Shown here: positions 35,361-43,479 of the stretch, one piece after another
Layout: every line of letters begins with the position of its first letter
Position numbering within the stretch: position 1 is the first letter of the stretch
Assembly (NCBI GenBank): GCA_964543905.1
Contig: CAZIZO010000012.1
Location: 1 to 64,000 of the forward strand
Direction: 5' to 3'
Origin: GCA-016699835 sp964543905
GTDB lineage: Bacteria > Planctomycetota > Phycisphaerae > Phycisphaerales > UBA1924
DNA length: 64,000 bases
The notes under the pieces: generated by a model
What the model saw: only the letters and a program-made list of their open reading frames with translations
The model's database searches: none
What the model was told of the DNA's origin: nothing
Made by a program: the position numbers and the translations under genes

Positions 35361-36953
35361 CTAACACCCAGCCTCAAAGCGGATCAGGAAGTAAAGAAGG
35401 TCGTCGATGGTGACGCCGTCGTCGGGGGTTCCGGTGGCGGAGCCGTCGTCGACGTCGGCGAGGGGCTGGCCGAGGGTGAAGGCGCTGAGGAAGTCGAGGA
35501 GGTCGTCGATGGTGACGGCGTCGTCTTGGTTGATGTCGGCGGGGCAATGGGGTTGGTACTCGTAGCAGCCGAGGTCGATGCGGGCAGGTCGTGACGGGTC
35601 GGCGGCGACCACCCGGGGCTGGCGATCGAGGTCGGTCCATTCGGCAGGAGGAAGCCACGCGGAAGCGTCGATGGCGGGCGAGTTCTGCTTGAGGCGGTAG
35701 TCATTATCCCGCCAGGAGGAGGGCAGCATGTCGGCGCCGGCGGGATTGACGAATCGCGGACGGGCGTCGGCTTGGAGCATGTCGAAGTACGTTGGAACGT
35801 TGAAGGGTGAGTAGATCGACGCCTGGCTGGTATCGATCATGGTGAACTGGAGAACGAACTCCGCGTTGGGTCGCAACGGACCGACCGCGATGTTGGGCCC
35901 ATGCTCGCTGGCGTGGTTTCGGGCGAGGATGCACCATCCGACGCGGTGGGTGTCGGACACGGCGCTGATGCCGCCGCCGACGCGGGCTTGATTGTCGACG
36001 ATCGTGGAGGTGAAGATGGAAGCGGAGTCTCCGGCGATGCCGCCGCCGATGTCGGCGCGATTGGCGACAACGAGCGAGTTTGAGAGTTGGAGGGTGCCCT
36101 TGGCGCCGCCGCCGAGGGGTGCTTGGTTGTCCGCAAGTATGCAACGATCGAGCGTCACGGGATGGGATGAGGCCACCCCCCCACCCTCGACTTCGGCGAC
36201 GTTGGACTCGAAGGTGCAATCGAAGAGATCGGTTGGTCGGGAGAAGTAGGCGCCGCCGCCGATCTGCGCGCGGTTGGCACGGAAGAGGCATCGGCGGACG
36301 ACGAATGGAGAGGGCCCCCCGCCGAGCCACACGTTCAGGCCCCCACCAGCCACACCCAGATTGTCCTCGATGAGGCAATCCTGGATGAGGTTCCCGCGTG
36401 CCGAACTCGGGAGTTCGATCTCGATCCCTCCGGCGGAGGATGCCGAGCGTCCGCCGCGGACACGCAGCGCACGAAGGTCCACCACGGCGCGGGTCGAGGA
36501 GGGCTTGTAGAGCACCGGGCCGCGATTGTCGTCGCGATTCTGGAACTCGGGCAAGTCGTCGGCGAGCAGATCGCCCGAGAGCGTCGTCGGGGTGGCGACA
36601 AAGTCCTGGAGGTCAGGGTCGGGCCCGCGCAGACCCGCGAAGGAACCCAAGAGGGAGAACGAGAACCCACTGGCGACCCTGCTGGACGCGGAAAGTTCGA
36701 ACGCGGGTTCCGATGGGTTTCCCATCGATGGGCGGTAGATTCCCTGCGCGACGCGGACTTCGACGGCGTTCTCGAGTTGGACCGATCGAATCGCGGCGAG
36801 CGCGACGTCCAACTCGCGGAAGGCACGTTGCCAACTCGATCCATCACCACCCGCGGGCGCGATCTGGTCCACATACACCACCCGAGTCTGGGCATGGAGG
36901 GCGGAGGCGGCGGTGAGGGCGGCGAGGGAGGCGGCGAGCGCTGGGGTTGTCAT
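35361..36953 (-). CDS. Secreted right-handed beta-helix protein with a GC-type dockerin end
   Basis: 530 residues. A signal peptide (residues 1-21, ending LHAQ) is followed by a polymorphic beta-helix domain, seen as repeated GGG turns with N ladders (DNLGVAGGGLNVW, ANRAQIGGGAYF, DNQAPLGGGAKG, ANRADIGGGIAG, DNQARVGGGISA). The C-terminal 70 residues carry two EF-hand-like repeats (ADINQDDAVTIDDLLDFL and ADVDDGSATGTPDDGVTIDDLLYFL) and end FEAGC. The same ending occurs in two other proteins in this window. Calcium binding and surface display are inferred from the motif. No clear ribosome binding site. Confidence 0.85.
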   Translation of the reverse strand: MTTPALAASLAALTAASALHAQTRVVYVDQIAPAGGDGSSWQRAFRELDVALAAIRSVQLENAVEVRVAQGIYRPSMGNPSEPAFELSASSRVASGFSFSLLGSFAGLRGPDPDLQDFVATPTTLSGDLLADDLPEFQNRDDNRGPVLYKPSSTRAVVDLRALRVRGGRSASSAGGIEIELPSSARGNLIQDCLIEDNLGVAGGGLNVWLGGGPSPFVVRRCLFRANRAQIGGGAYFSRPTDLFDCTFESNVAEVEGGGVASSHPVTLDRCILADNQAPLGGGAKGTLQLSNSLVVANRADIGGGIAGDSASIFTSTIVDNQARVGGGISAVSDTHRVGWCILARNHASEHGPNIAVGPLRPNAEFVLQFTMIDTSQASIYSPFNVPTYFDMLQADARPRFVNPAGADMLPSSWRDNDYRLKQNSPAIDASAWLPPAEWTDLDRQPRVVAADPSRPARIDLGCYEYQPHCPADINQDDAVTIDDLLDFLSAFTLGQPLADVDDGSATGTPDDGVTIDDLLYFLIRFEAGC

Positions 36954-37273
36954 GCGTCGCTGATCGGCGCGGGGCGGACGTGCGTCGTAGAAGGGGTGGG
37001 TTCATGCGGAGTTGGGCCGATGCGGCGGGTGGGCGAGTTCTCGGGCACCTTGGATGGGCGGGCTGGCGCGGCGGAGCAGGTGGCGAGGGCCTGGGGGCGT
37101 CGGGGATCATGAAGGGGGCGCGTTCGCCGGGCATAGGGTGCACATCGACGTGCGAGGGCGGAGCGCTCGCGAGGGCTGGTGGGAGGATAACGACGACGGT
37201 GAGGCACGCACCGAGGAAGAGCGTCCGCAGAAACCTCGGGGCCGTGTAACCGAATGGGAGCGGAGCGCGCATG
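36954..37273. other. Long non-coding interval
   Basis: Between the beta-helix gene start and the RRM terminator there is no convincing gene. A minus-strand frame from 37272 begins with a signal-peptide-like stretch but becomes Arg/Pro-rich and overlaps the next gene by over 100 bases. This interval probably holds the promoter of the beta-helix gene, but no clear -35/-10 pair was found. Confidence 0.4.
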
Positions 37274-37301
37274 AAAAAGCCCCTGGCGAATGCCGGGGCT
37301 T
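37274..37301 (-). terminator. Rho-independent terminator of the RRM gene
   Basis: Minus-strand AAGCCCC (37295-37301) pairs with GGGGCTT (37277-37283), with an inner GGC/GCC extension and a bulged A, followed by TTTTTC. It lies 28 bases after the RRM stop codon. Confidence 0.8.
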
Positions 37302-37328
37302 GCGAGGCATGAGAAGGAATGGAAGGGC

Positions 37329-37664
37329 TTACCAGCCGCCGCGGCCGCCGCCGCCACCGCCGTAGCCACCGCGGCCACCGCCGCCGCGACCACCGCCGAA
37401 CCCGCCACGGCCACCGCCGCCTTCACGGGGCTTGGCTTCGTTGACGGTGAGGTTGCGTCCGTCGACCATGCTGCCGTTGAGTTTGGACATGGCGGCGTTG
37501 GCCTCGGCGTCGTTGTTCATTTCGACGAAGCCGAACCCGCGTGGGCGACCGGTGTCGCGGTCCATGACGAGCGAGGCGGACTGGACCGTGCCGAAGGCGG
37601 CGAAGAGTTCTTGCAACTGGCTTTCGGTGGTATTGAACGAAAGGTTTCCAACGTACATTTTCAT
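37329..37664 (-). CDS. Glycine-rich RNA-binding protein (RRM)
   Basis: 111 residues. One RRM domain fills residues 1-80: KMYVGNLSF is RNP2 and RGFGFVEM is RNP1. A C-terminal tail of RGG/GGYGG repeats follows. Small RRM-Gly-rich proteins in bacteria bind single-stranded RNA and are often cold-induced. The ATG at 37664 matches the family start; the frame is open for another 95 codons upstream, which look non-coding. An intrinsic terminator follows. Confidence 0.92.
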   Translation of the reverse strand: MKMYVGNLSFNTTESQLQELFAAFGTVQSASLVMDRDTGRPRGFGFVEMNNDAEANAAMSKLNGSMVDGRNLTVNEAKPREGGGGRGGFGGGRGGGGRGGYGGGGGGRGGW

Positions 37665-37831
37665 GACACTTCGATCCAAAGCCCGGGACAGAGATTGAAA
37701 CCGGTGCTTGAACTTGGGCGAGCAGAAGCGTCGGTACCCTTCGTGCTCATCCTGTCCATGTCTCTGGAGAGGCGTCGCGGAGAGGCGGGATGATAGGCAG
37801 GCCGGGACCGTCGGCCCGAGGGCGGGAACCG

Positions 37832-37837
37832 TAGACT
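37832..37837 (+). promoter_or_regulatory. Candidate leaderless -10 element (TAGACT)
   Basis: TAGACT ends five bases before the ATG at 37843. Confidence 0.4.
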
Positions 37838-37842
37838 CCCGG

Positions 37843-39024
37843 ATGCAAACTCGAACGCGTGCGTTGGTGCTTGGTGGCGGGATGGTGGGCTCGGTGATGG
37901 CGGCGGACCTGGCCTCGGACCCGGCGTTTCGGGTGACGGTGGCGGACAAGAGGCCCGAGGCGCTCGAGATGGCGAAGACGCGGGCGGCGCGGGTGGGCGG
38001 TCACGCGATCGAGACGGTGGCGGCCGACCTGGGGGACTCGGCGAGCGTGAGGCGGCTGGCGTCGGGGTACGACATCGTGCTGGGGGCGCTGTCGAGCAAG
38101 ATCGGCATGCAGACACTGCGCGCGGTGATCGAGGCGGGGAAGAACTACTGCGATATTTCGTTCATGGCGGAGGATGCGCTGTCGCTGAGCGACCTGGCGA
38201 AGGAACGAGGGGTGACGGCGGTGGTGGACATGGGGGTGGCGCCGGGCATGAGCAACCTGCTCGCGGGGTACGCGGCACGGACGCTCTCGCCTTGCGAGAA
38301 CATTGAGATTTATGTCGGGGGATTGCCGAAGGAGCGGCGCTGGCCGTTCCAGTACAAGGCGGGTTTTTCGCCGGCGGACGTGATCGAGGAGTACACGAGG
38401 CCGAGCCGCATCGTGGAGCATGGGATGGTGGTGGTGAAGCCCGCGTTGAGCGAGCCGGAGTTGGTGGATTTTGCGGGCGTCGGCACGCTGGAGGCGTTCA
38501 ACACGGACGGGCTGCGGAGCCTCGCGACGACGCTGAAGGTGCCCAGCATGAAAGAGAAGACGATGCGTTATCCCGGGCACATCGAACTGATGCGGGCGTT
38601 CCGCGAGACGGGTCTGTTCAGTCAAGAGGCGATCGAGGTGCCGTGCGCGACGGGGAACGGCATGACGCAGGTCCGCCCGCTCGATGTCATCAGCACACTG
38701 ATGTTCCCGATGTGGACGTATGAGGAGGGCGAGGTGGACCTGACGGTGATGCGGGTGCTGGCGGAAGGCGTGCGGGACGGGAAGCGTGTGCGGCTGGTGT
38801 GGGATGTGCTGGATGAACTCGACCCCAAGACGAAGTTCACGAGCATGGCGCGGACGACGGCGTTTCCGTGCACGATCGTGGCGAGGCTGATCGCGGCGGG
38901 GAAGATCGGGACGAAGGGTGTGCTGGCCCCGGAGTTGATCGCGGAGGAGTGGCTGGTGAAGCACCTCTTCGTGGAGTTGGAAAAGCGAGGCGTGAGGTAT
39001 CGCGAGTCACATGTCGAGCGATAG
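37843..39024 (+). CDS. Saccharopine dehydrogenase-like oxidoreductase
   Basis: 393 residues. An N-terminal Rossmann fold (ALVLGGGMVGSVMAADLA, then VTVADKRPE) and the family segments VVDMGVAPGMSNLLAGYAA and YKAGFSPADVIEEYTRP identify saccharopine dehydrogenase (NADP+, L-glutamate-forming)-like enzymes. In bacteria these act in lysine degradation or related amino-acid chemistry, and the exact substrate is not fixed by sequence. A preceding TAGACT replaces a ribosome binding site. It is followed closely by the DUF2007 gene on the same strand. Confidence 0.85.
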   Translation: MQTRTRALVLGGGMVGSVMAADLASDPAFRVTVADKRPEALEMAKTRAARVGGHAIETVAADLGDSASVRRLASGYDIVLGALSSKIGMQTLRAVIEAGKNYCDISFMAEDALSLSDLAKERGVTAVVDMGVAPGMSNLLAGYAARTLSPCENIEIYVGGLPKERRWPFQYKAGFSPADVIEEYTRPSRIVEHGMVVVKPALSEPELVDFAGVGTLEAFNTDGLRSLATTLKVPSMKEKTMRYPGHIELMRAFRETGLFSQEAIEVPCATGNGMTQVRPLDVISTLMFPMWTYEEGEVDLTVMRVLAEGVRDGKRVRLVWDVLDELDPKTKFTSMARTTAFPCTIVARLIAAGKIGTKGVLAPELIAEEWLVKHLFVELEKRGVRYRESHVER

Positions 39025-39084
39025 GCGGGGAGCGCGGAAGGGCGAGAGAGAGGCGAGGGGCACGACGCGGGGGGCAGGTTCGGT

Positions 39085-39090
39085 TACACT
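39085..39090 (+). promoter_or_regulatory. Candidate leaderless -10 element (TACACT)
   Basis: TACACT ends six bases before the ATG at 39097 of the DUF2007/zinc-ribbon gene. Confidence 0.45.
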
Positions 39091-39096
39091 GCGGAG

Positions 39097-39573
39097 ATGG
39101 AAACCGATCCGCATGCGCTGGTGCCCATGACGACGGCTCGGACCGACTTTGAGGCCGAGACGATTGCGGAGGCGCTTCGGGCGCAGGGGATACGCGCGGA
39201 AGTCTTCGCGGCGGCGGCGAGCGTGATGCCGAACGCGGCGATCCCGGTGCAGGTGTTGGTGCAAGAGATGGACTTGGAGGCGGCGAAGAACGCGCTGCGG
39301 GCCATCAAGGCCGAGTCGGTGGACATCGATTGGAGCGAGGTGGACACGGGGGATCGCGCACCAGTGATGTGTCCGCGGTGCAACAAGGATGGGGCGAGCG
39401 GCGAGGGTGGTACGGCATGTCCGGTGTGCGGGGTGCCGTTGCCGCGGGTGGAGGTGGAGACGCGGCGTTCCTCAACGCTGACGGCGAGCGAGTGGAGGTG
39501 GGTTCTGGTGATCGGGGGGATGGTGGTGGCGCTGATCGTGGGCTTGGTGGTGGCGGGGGCGATGCGGCGATGA
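39097..39573 (+). CDS. DUF2007-like domain, zinc ribbon and membrane anchor
   Basis: 158 residues in three parts. Residues ~10-75 resemble the DUF2007 'putative signal transducing' domain (FEAETIAEALRAQGIRAEVF and VLVQEMDLEAAKNALRAI). Residues ~90-115 form a zinc ribbon with paired cysteines, CPRC and CPVC. Residues ~133-155 are a C-terminal membrane helix. The combination suggests a tail-anchored cytoplasmic regulator or sensor, but no function is known. Confidence 0.75.
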   Translation: METDPHALVPMTTARTDFEAETIAEALRAQGIRAEVFAAAASVMPNAAIPVQVLVQEMDLEAAKNALRAIKAESVDIDWSEVDTGDRAPVMCPRCNKDGASGEGGTACPVCGVPLPRVEVETRRSSTLTASEWRWVLVIGGMVVALIVGLVVAGAMRR

Positions 39574-39636
39574 ATCGTCGCGACGCCGGCGTGCAGCGCC
39601 CAATCGCCTCCGGCGCACGCCACGATCAGAGGACGT

Positions 39637-40872
39637 CTACACGTTCAACCAATCGCCGCGGGACCAGAATCGCAGTCCTTCCTGCACGCGGCCCTTGATG
39701 GTCTGACCGTCGGCTCGGGCGTAGACCTCAAGCCCTGGCACGGCGTGCTCGCTCTTGACCATCGCGAAACACGCGGGCTGGGCGCCTCGCATCGGGCTGA
39801 CGGCGGAACTGGTGATCGCCCCCACCGCTTCGCCACCCTCGGCGGGCGTGGTGTGCACGGGCGCGCCGGTGACGGGTTGGAAGGTGTAGCCATTCGCGTC
39901 GCGTTGGCTCTCGAAGAGAATGGCGACGAGTTTCTGCTTGACTTGCCCGCGGGCGTGCATGCGTGCGACGACCTCCTGACCGAGGTAGCAGCCCTTCTTG
40001 AAACTGACGCGATCGTCGAGGACGCCGGTCTCGGCGGGGAGGGAGTCAGGGCCGAAGTCGAGGTTGTAGAGGGGGGTGCCGGCCTCGATGCGGGCGATGT
40101 TGAAGGCGTGCCAGCCGCCGGGACGGAGGCGGACCTTCGCGCTGAGGCTGCTGGGCTTGGCGCCGGAGTGATCGTGCTCGGCGCCGAGTTCGATGAACTG
40201 TTCGTACAGCGCTGCGGCCGCGTCGGTGGGAACCACAAACTCCAACCCGCAATCGCCGGTGGTGTCGTCGCGGAAGACGATGCATTCGGCGTCGGCGAGT
40301 TTGATGACGCAGGCGTAGTCGGGGCGGAGATCGTCGAACGCGGGGCCCGAGGCGAGGGCGCCGCCCGCGAACTGGGCGAGCGGGCGGACGAGGAGCGTGC
40401 CCGTCGTGCCGTGGAGCGCGAGGCGATGGTACTTGTCGGTCGCGTCGATGAGTTTGACGTCTTCCATGACGACGAAGGAGGAGAGGCCTTCGAGGGCACG
40501 GGCGACGCTGAAGGTGTCCATCTCGAGGATGGTTCGATCGGGGAGGTCGATGATGCGGAGGTCGGCGTCGATGCGGCCTTTCCGATTGAGCCAGAAACTG
40601 CGGCGCACGCGGAAGGGGGGGAGGCCCTTGAGTTCTTGCGTCACCATGCGATTGAGGAAGTCGAGGCGATCGCGGCCGGTAACCTCGATCATGCCGCGAT
40701 GGGGCTGGTCCATGAGCATGACGCTCTTGCGGATGGCGGCGTACTCGAGTTCGAGTTCGCCGTAGGTCTCGACGACCTCGACCTTGGTCGAGGCGTCGTC
40801 GCCCGGGCCATAGAGGGCGACGGAGGCTTCGGCTTGCTGGTGGAGTTTGCGGAGGGGACTGAGACGGGCCAT
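39637..40872 (-). CDS. ygfZ: YgfZ/GcvT-like folate-binding protein
   Basis: 411 residues. The aminomethyltransferase fold is recognisable, and the YgfZ signature KGCYLGQEVVARMHARG lies near residue 300. YgfZ proteins use tetrahydrofolate in assembly or repair of certain iron-sulfur enzymes, distinct from the true GcvT at 0.3-1.4 kb. The start MARLSPLRKLHQQ has TACCAT five bases upstream. It is divergent from the E2 gene, with 78 bases between the starts. Confidence 0.87.
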   Translation of the reverse strand: MARLSPLRKLHQQAEASVALYGPGDDASTKVEVVETYGELELEYAAIRKSVMLMDQPHRGMIEVTGRDRLDFLNRMVTQELKGLPPFRVRRSFWLNRKGRIDADLRIIDLPDRTILEMDTFSVARALEGLSSFVVMEDVKLIDATDKYHRLALHGTTGTLLVRPLAQFAGGALASGPAFDDLRPDYACVIKLADAECIVFRDDTTGDCGLEFVVPTDAAAALYEQFIELGAEHDHSGAKPSSLSAKVRLRPGGWHAFNIARIEAGTPLYNLDFGPDSLPAETGVLDDRVSFKKGCYLGQEVVARMHARGQVKQKLVAILFESQRDANGYTFQPVTGAPVHTTPAEGGEAVGAITSSAVSPMRGAQPACFAMVKSEHAVPGLEVYARADGQTIKGRVQEGLRFWSRGDWLNV

Positions 40873-40877
40873 GGGGC

Positions 40878-40883
40878 ATGGTA
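40878..40883 (-). promoter_or_regulatory. Candidate leaderless -10 element (TACCAT) of ygfZ
   Basis: TACCAT ends five bases before the ATG at 40872. The string TACCATGCCCCATG covering -10 and start codon is identical before mqnD. Confidence 0.4.
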
Positions 40884-40936
40884 GGGGGAGCGGGTCGGAA
40901 CTCGATTTCCCACTCGCCCCGACGCCCCCACCGCTT

Positions 40937-40942
40937 TACAAT
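40937..40942 (+). promoter_or_regulatory. Candidate leaderless -10 element (TACAAT) of the E2 gene
   Basis: TACAAT ends eight bases before the ATG at 40951. It is divergent from the ygfZ element 54 bases away. Confidence 0.45.
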
Positions 40943-40950
40943 CCGCCCCT

Positions 40951-42423
40951 ATGGCACACGGCACGACGACCGGCAATCCGAACGATTTCATCCTCCCCGA
41001 CCTTGGCGAAGGCGTCCACGAGGCCGAGTTGATCAAGTGGCGGGTGAAGGTGGGCGACGCGGTGAAGGAGCACGACATCCTCGCCGAGATGGAAACGGAT
41101 AAGGCGCTGGTGGAAGTGCCCAGCCCGCGCAGCGGCGTGATCGCGGCGTTGCACGGGAACGAGGGCGAGACGCTGCACGTGGGCAACCCGCTCGTGACGT
41201 ATGTCGGGGTCGATGGAGCGGCGAGCGCGACTCGTCACGAGGCGAAGCCCGCGAAGGCCGCCGAGGCGAAGCCCGACAATGGCAAGCACGCCGCACACTC
41301 TTCGCCTGTGCCCGCGAAGGCCGCCGAGCCCGCCGCCGAGCGTGAAGACGCGGGCACGGTTGTCGGCTCGATGGGCGGGGCCCTCGGCGGCGTGACCGCC
41401 GCGCCGGGCAAGGCTCTCGCCACGCCCGCCGTTCGCCGGCTTGCTCGCGATCTCGGCGTGAACATCGACAACGTGTGCGGGACGGGGATCGGCGGGCGCG
41501 TGCTGGAGAAGGATGTCCGCGATGCGGTCGGCGGCGGTGGTCGGTCTCCCGCGGCGTGTGACATGGGCGAGCCTTCGATCCCGCCGGTGCAGATCCGCGC
41601 GACGATGCCGGCGGCTCGGCCCGCGCCCGCACCCGCGACGCCTGCGGCACCCAAGACGGACATCCTGCGTGCGGCCTCTTCGGTCTCGACGGCCGCGCCG
41701 GACGAAACGACGCGCATCCCCTTCCGCGGCGTGCGGCGGACGATCGCGAACCGTTTGCGCGAGAGCATCAACCAGGCCGTGCACTTCACGGTGATGGACG
41801 AGGCGGATGTGTCGGCGCTCGATTCGCTGCGGCGCAAACTCGCGGGCGCGAGCGGGGAGAAGGTGAGTTTCCTGCCGTTCGTCGCGAGCGCGGTGGCGCG
41901 CGTGCTGGGCAAGCAGGAGTTCCGGGCGCTGAACGCGACGGTGGAGGAGAAGGCGGGCGACGCGAGTGCCGACGCGACGATCGTGCAGCACCGCAGCGTC
42001 CACCTGGGCATCGCGACGGACACGGATTCGGGGCTGATGGTGCCGGTCATCCGCGACGCGGATCGCCTGGGCGTGTTGCAGATCAGCCGCGCGATCGCCC
42101 AGATCGCCGACTCGGCCCGCACGCGGAGCATCCCGCGCGACCAACTGATGGGGAGCACGTTCACGATCAGCAACGTGGGGAGCCACGCGGGGCGGTTTGC
42201 GACGCCGGTCATCAACTATCCCGAGGTGGGCATCCTCGCCGTTGGGCGCGCCCGCGAGGGGATGGTCGTCAACAAGGGCTCGTTCCGCGTGGGGCTGCTG
42301 CTGCCGTTGAGCCTGGCGTGCGACCACCGAGTGGTGGACGGCGCGACGGCGGCGCTGGCGCTGGCGGAGATCGTGGCGCTGTTGCAATCGCCGGAAGGAC
42401 TGCTCACGCCGTCGCGGGACTAA
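40951..42423 (+). CDS. 2-oxoacid dehydrogenase E2 (dihydrolipoyl acyltransferase)
   Basis: 490 residues. The lipoyl domain has the lipoylated lysine in METDKALVEVPSP (Lys51). An Ala/Pro/Lys-rich linker follows, then a peripheral subunit-binding domain (ATPAVRRLARDLGVNIDNVCGTGIGGRVLEKDV, around residues 155-190). The C-terminal catalytic domain ends with the HxxxDG motif as DHRVVDGATAA. The E1 and E3 partners are not in the window, so pyruvate versus branched-chain or 2-oxoglutarate specificity is open. It converges with mqnD; only three bases separate the stops. Confidence 0.92.
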   Translation: MAHGTTTGNPNDFILPDLGEGVHEAELIKWRVKVGDAVKEHDILAEMETDKALVEVPSPRSGVIAALHGNEGETLHVGNPLVTYVGVDGAASATRHEAKPAKAAEAKPDNGKHAAHSSPVPAKAAEPAAEREDAGTVVGSMGGALGGVTAAPGKALATPAVRRLARDLGVNIDNVCGTGIGGRVLEKDVRDAVGGGGRSPAACDMGEPSIPPVQIRATMPAARPAPAPATPAAPKTDILRAASSVSTAAPDETTRIPFRGVRRTIANRLRESINQAVHFTVMDEADVSALDSLRRKLAGASGEKVSFLPFVASAVARVLGKQEFRALNATVEEKAGDASADATIVQHRSVHLGIATDTDSGLMVPVIRDADRLGVLQISRAIAQIADSARTRSIPRDQLMGSTFTISNVGSHAGRFATPVINYPEVGILAVGRAREGMVVNKGSFRVGLLLPLSLACDHRVVDGATAALALAEIVALLQSPEGLLTPSRD

Positions 42424-42426
42424 GCC

Positions 42427-43404
42427 TCACCCGACAACCTCGATGACCCCCGGATCGCCGCAGAGCCCGGCCTCGAATCCTCTCTTCAACAGCGTCCGCA
42501 CGGCGACGAGGCCCGCGTCGCGCATGTCGAGGGTCCATTCGTTGACGTACATGCTGACGTAGCGGTCGACGCGGTCGAGGGTGGGCGGCTCGCCGGAGGC
42601 TTGGCCGCTGCGGGTCGCGTTGGCGAGGGCGAAGGGCATGGTGTATTCGAGCGATTCCTTGCGGTTGGACATCGCGTGCAGGATGGAACGGCTGAGGGTG
42701 CTCGCGACCTCGTCGAGCGTGCCCTTGCCATAGCGCGTGTCGAGGTCGCGGCGGATGGCGTTCGCGCCCAGGGGAGTGGGCAGGCCCGTGGACTTGTGCC
42801 ACCATTGCCCGACGTCGATGACCAGGCGCAGGCCGGCTTGCTCGAAGAGGAGTTGGCCCTCGTGGATGACCAGACCCGCAACAACTTCGCCGCGTGCGAT
42901 GGCGGGGATGATCTTGTCGAAGGGCATTTCGACGAACTTGTCCTTGACGTTCAGCGCCTTCGTACCGCCGGCCTCTTGCAGGATGAGCCCGAAGAGGAGG
43001 AAGGCGGTCGTGCGCTGGCCCGGGATCGCGATGCGGACCTTGGGGTCGGCGAAGGCGGCGACGTCGCCCGCGCGCTCGGCCTTGCACACCAGTTTGGGGC
43101 CGTAGCCCAGGCCAAAGGATGAGCCGCAGGCGGTCAGCACATAGCGGTCCTTGATGTCGCAGTAGTTCCTGAAGGAGATGGCCGTGATGTCGAGATCGCC
43201 CTGCTCGGCGGCGCGGCGATTGAGCACCTCGATATCGGCGGGGAGGGCGCGGTAGAGGAAGCGGCCGGTGTCGAGGACGGGCGGGGAGAGTGGCGTGCCG
43301 TCGGGCGCGACCTTGCCCGTGATCGGCCACCACATGAAGGCGTCGTCGGGGTCGGGGGAGTGGGCGAGGGTGAGCGTGGGTCCGGGGGTGGGACGATCGA
43401 ACAT
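42427..43404 (-). CDS. mqnD: 1,4-dihydroxy-6-naphthoate synthase (futalosine menaquinone pathway)
   Basis: Converts cyclic dehypoxanthinylfutalosine to 1,4-dihydroxy-6-naphthoate in the alternative menaquinone route. 325 residues. The family N-terminus LAHSPDPDDAFMWW is clear, with DLDITAISFRNY, SSFGLGYGPKLV, and VVAGLVIHEGQLLFEQAGL further on. This implies menaquinone as a respiratory quinone. The other mqn genes are not in the window. Confidence 0.92.
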   Translation of the reverse strand: MFDRPTPGPTLTLAHSPDPDDAFMWWPITGKVAPDGTPLSPPVLDTGRFLYRALPADIEVLNRRAAEQGDLDITAISFRNYCDIKDRYVLTACGSSFGLGYGPKLVCKAERAGDVAAFADPKVRIAIPGQRTTAFLLFGLILQEAGGTKALNVKDKFVEMPFDKIIPAIARGEVVAGLVIHEGQLLFEQAGLRLVIDVGQWWHKSTGLPTPLGANAIRRDLDTRYGKGTLDEVASTLSRSILHAMSNRKESLEYTMPFALANATRSGQASGEPPTLDRVDRYVSMYVNEWTLDMRDAGLVAVRTLLKRGFEAGLCGDPGVIEVVG

Positions 43405-43409
43405 GGGGC

Positions 43410-43415
43410 ATGGTA
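43410..43415 (-). promoter_or_regulatory. Candidate leaderless -10 element (TACCAT) of mqnD
   Basis: TACCAT ends five bases before the ATG at 43404, with the same TACCATGCCCCATG string as before ygfZ. Confidence 0.4.
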
Positions 43416-43479
43416 CACTGGGCCGCGCGTGGGCGGGCCGGGGGCGTGGGGTGGAGCGGGGCGCGGGTTGCGCGGCGGG

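Noticed and set aside
36844..37272. Small secreted protein on the minus strand
   Set aside because: The start resembles a signal peptide, but the rest is Arg/Pro-rich, overlaps the beta-helix gene by over 100 bases in another frame, and starts immediately after a terminator.
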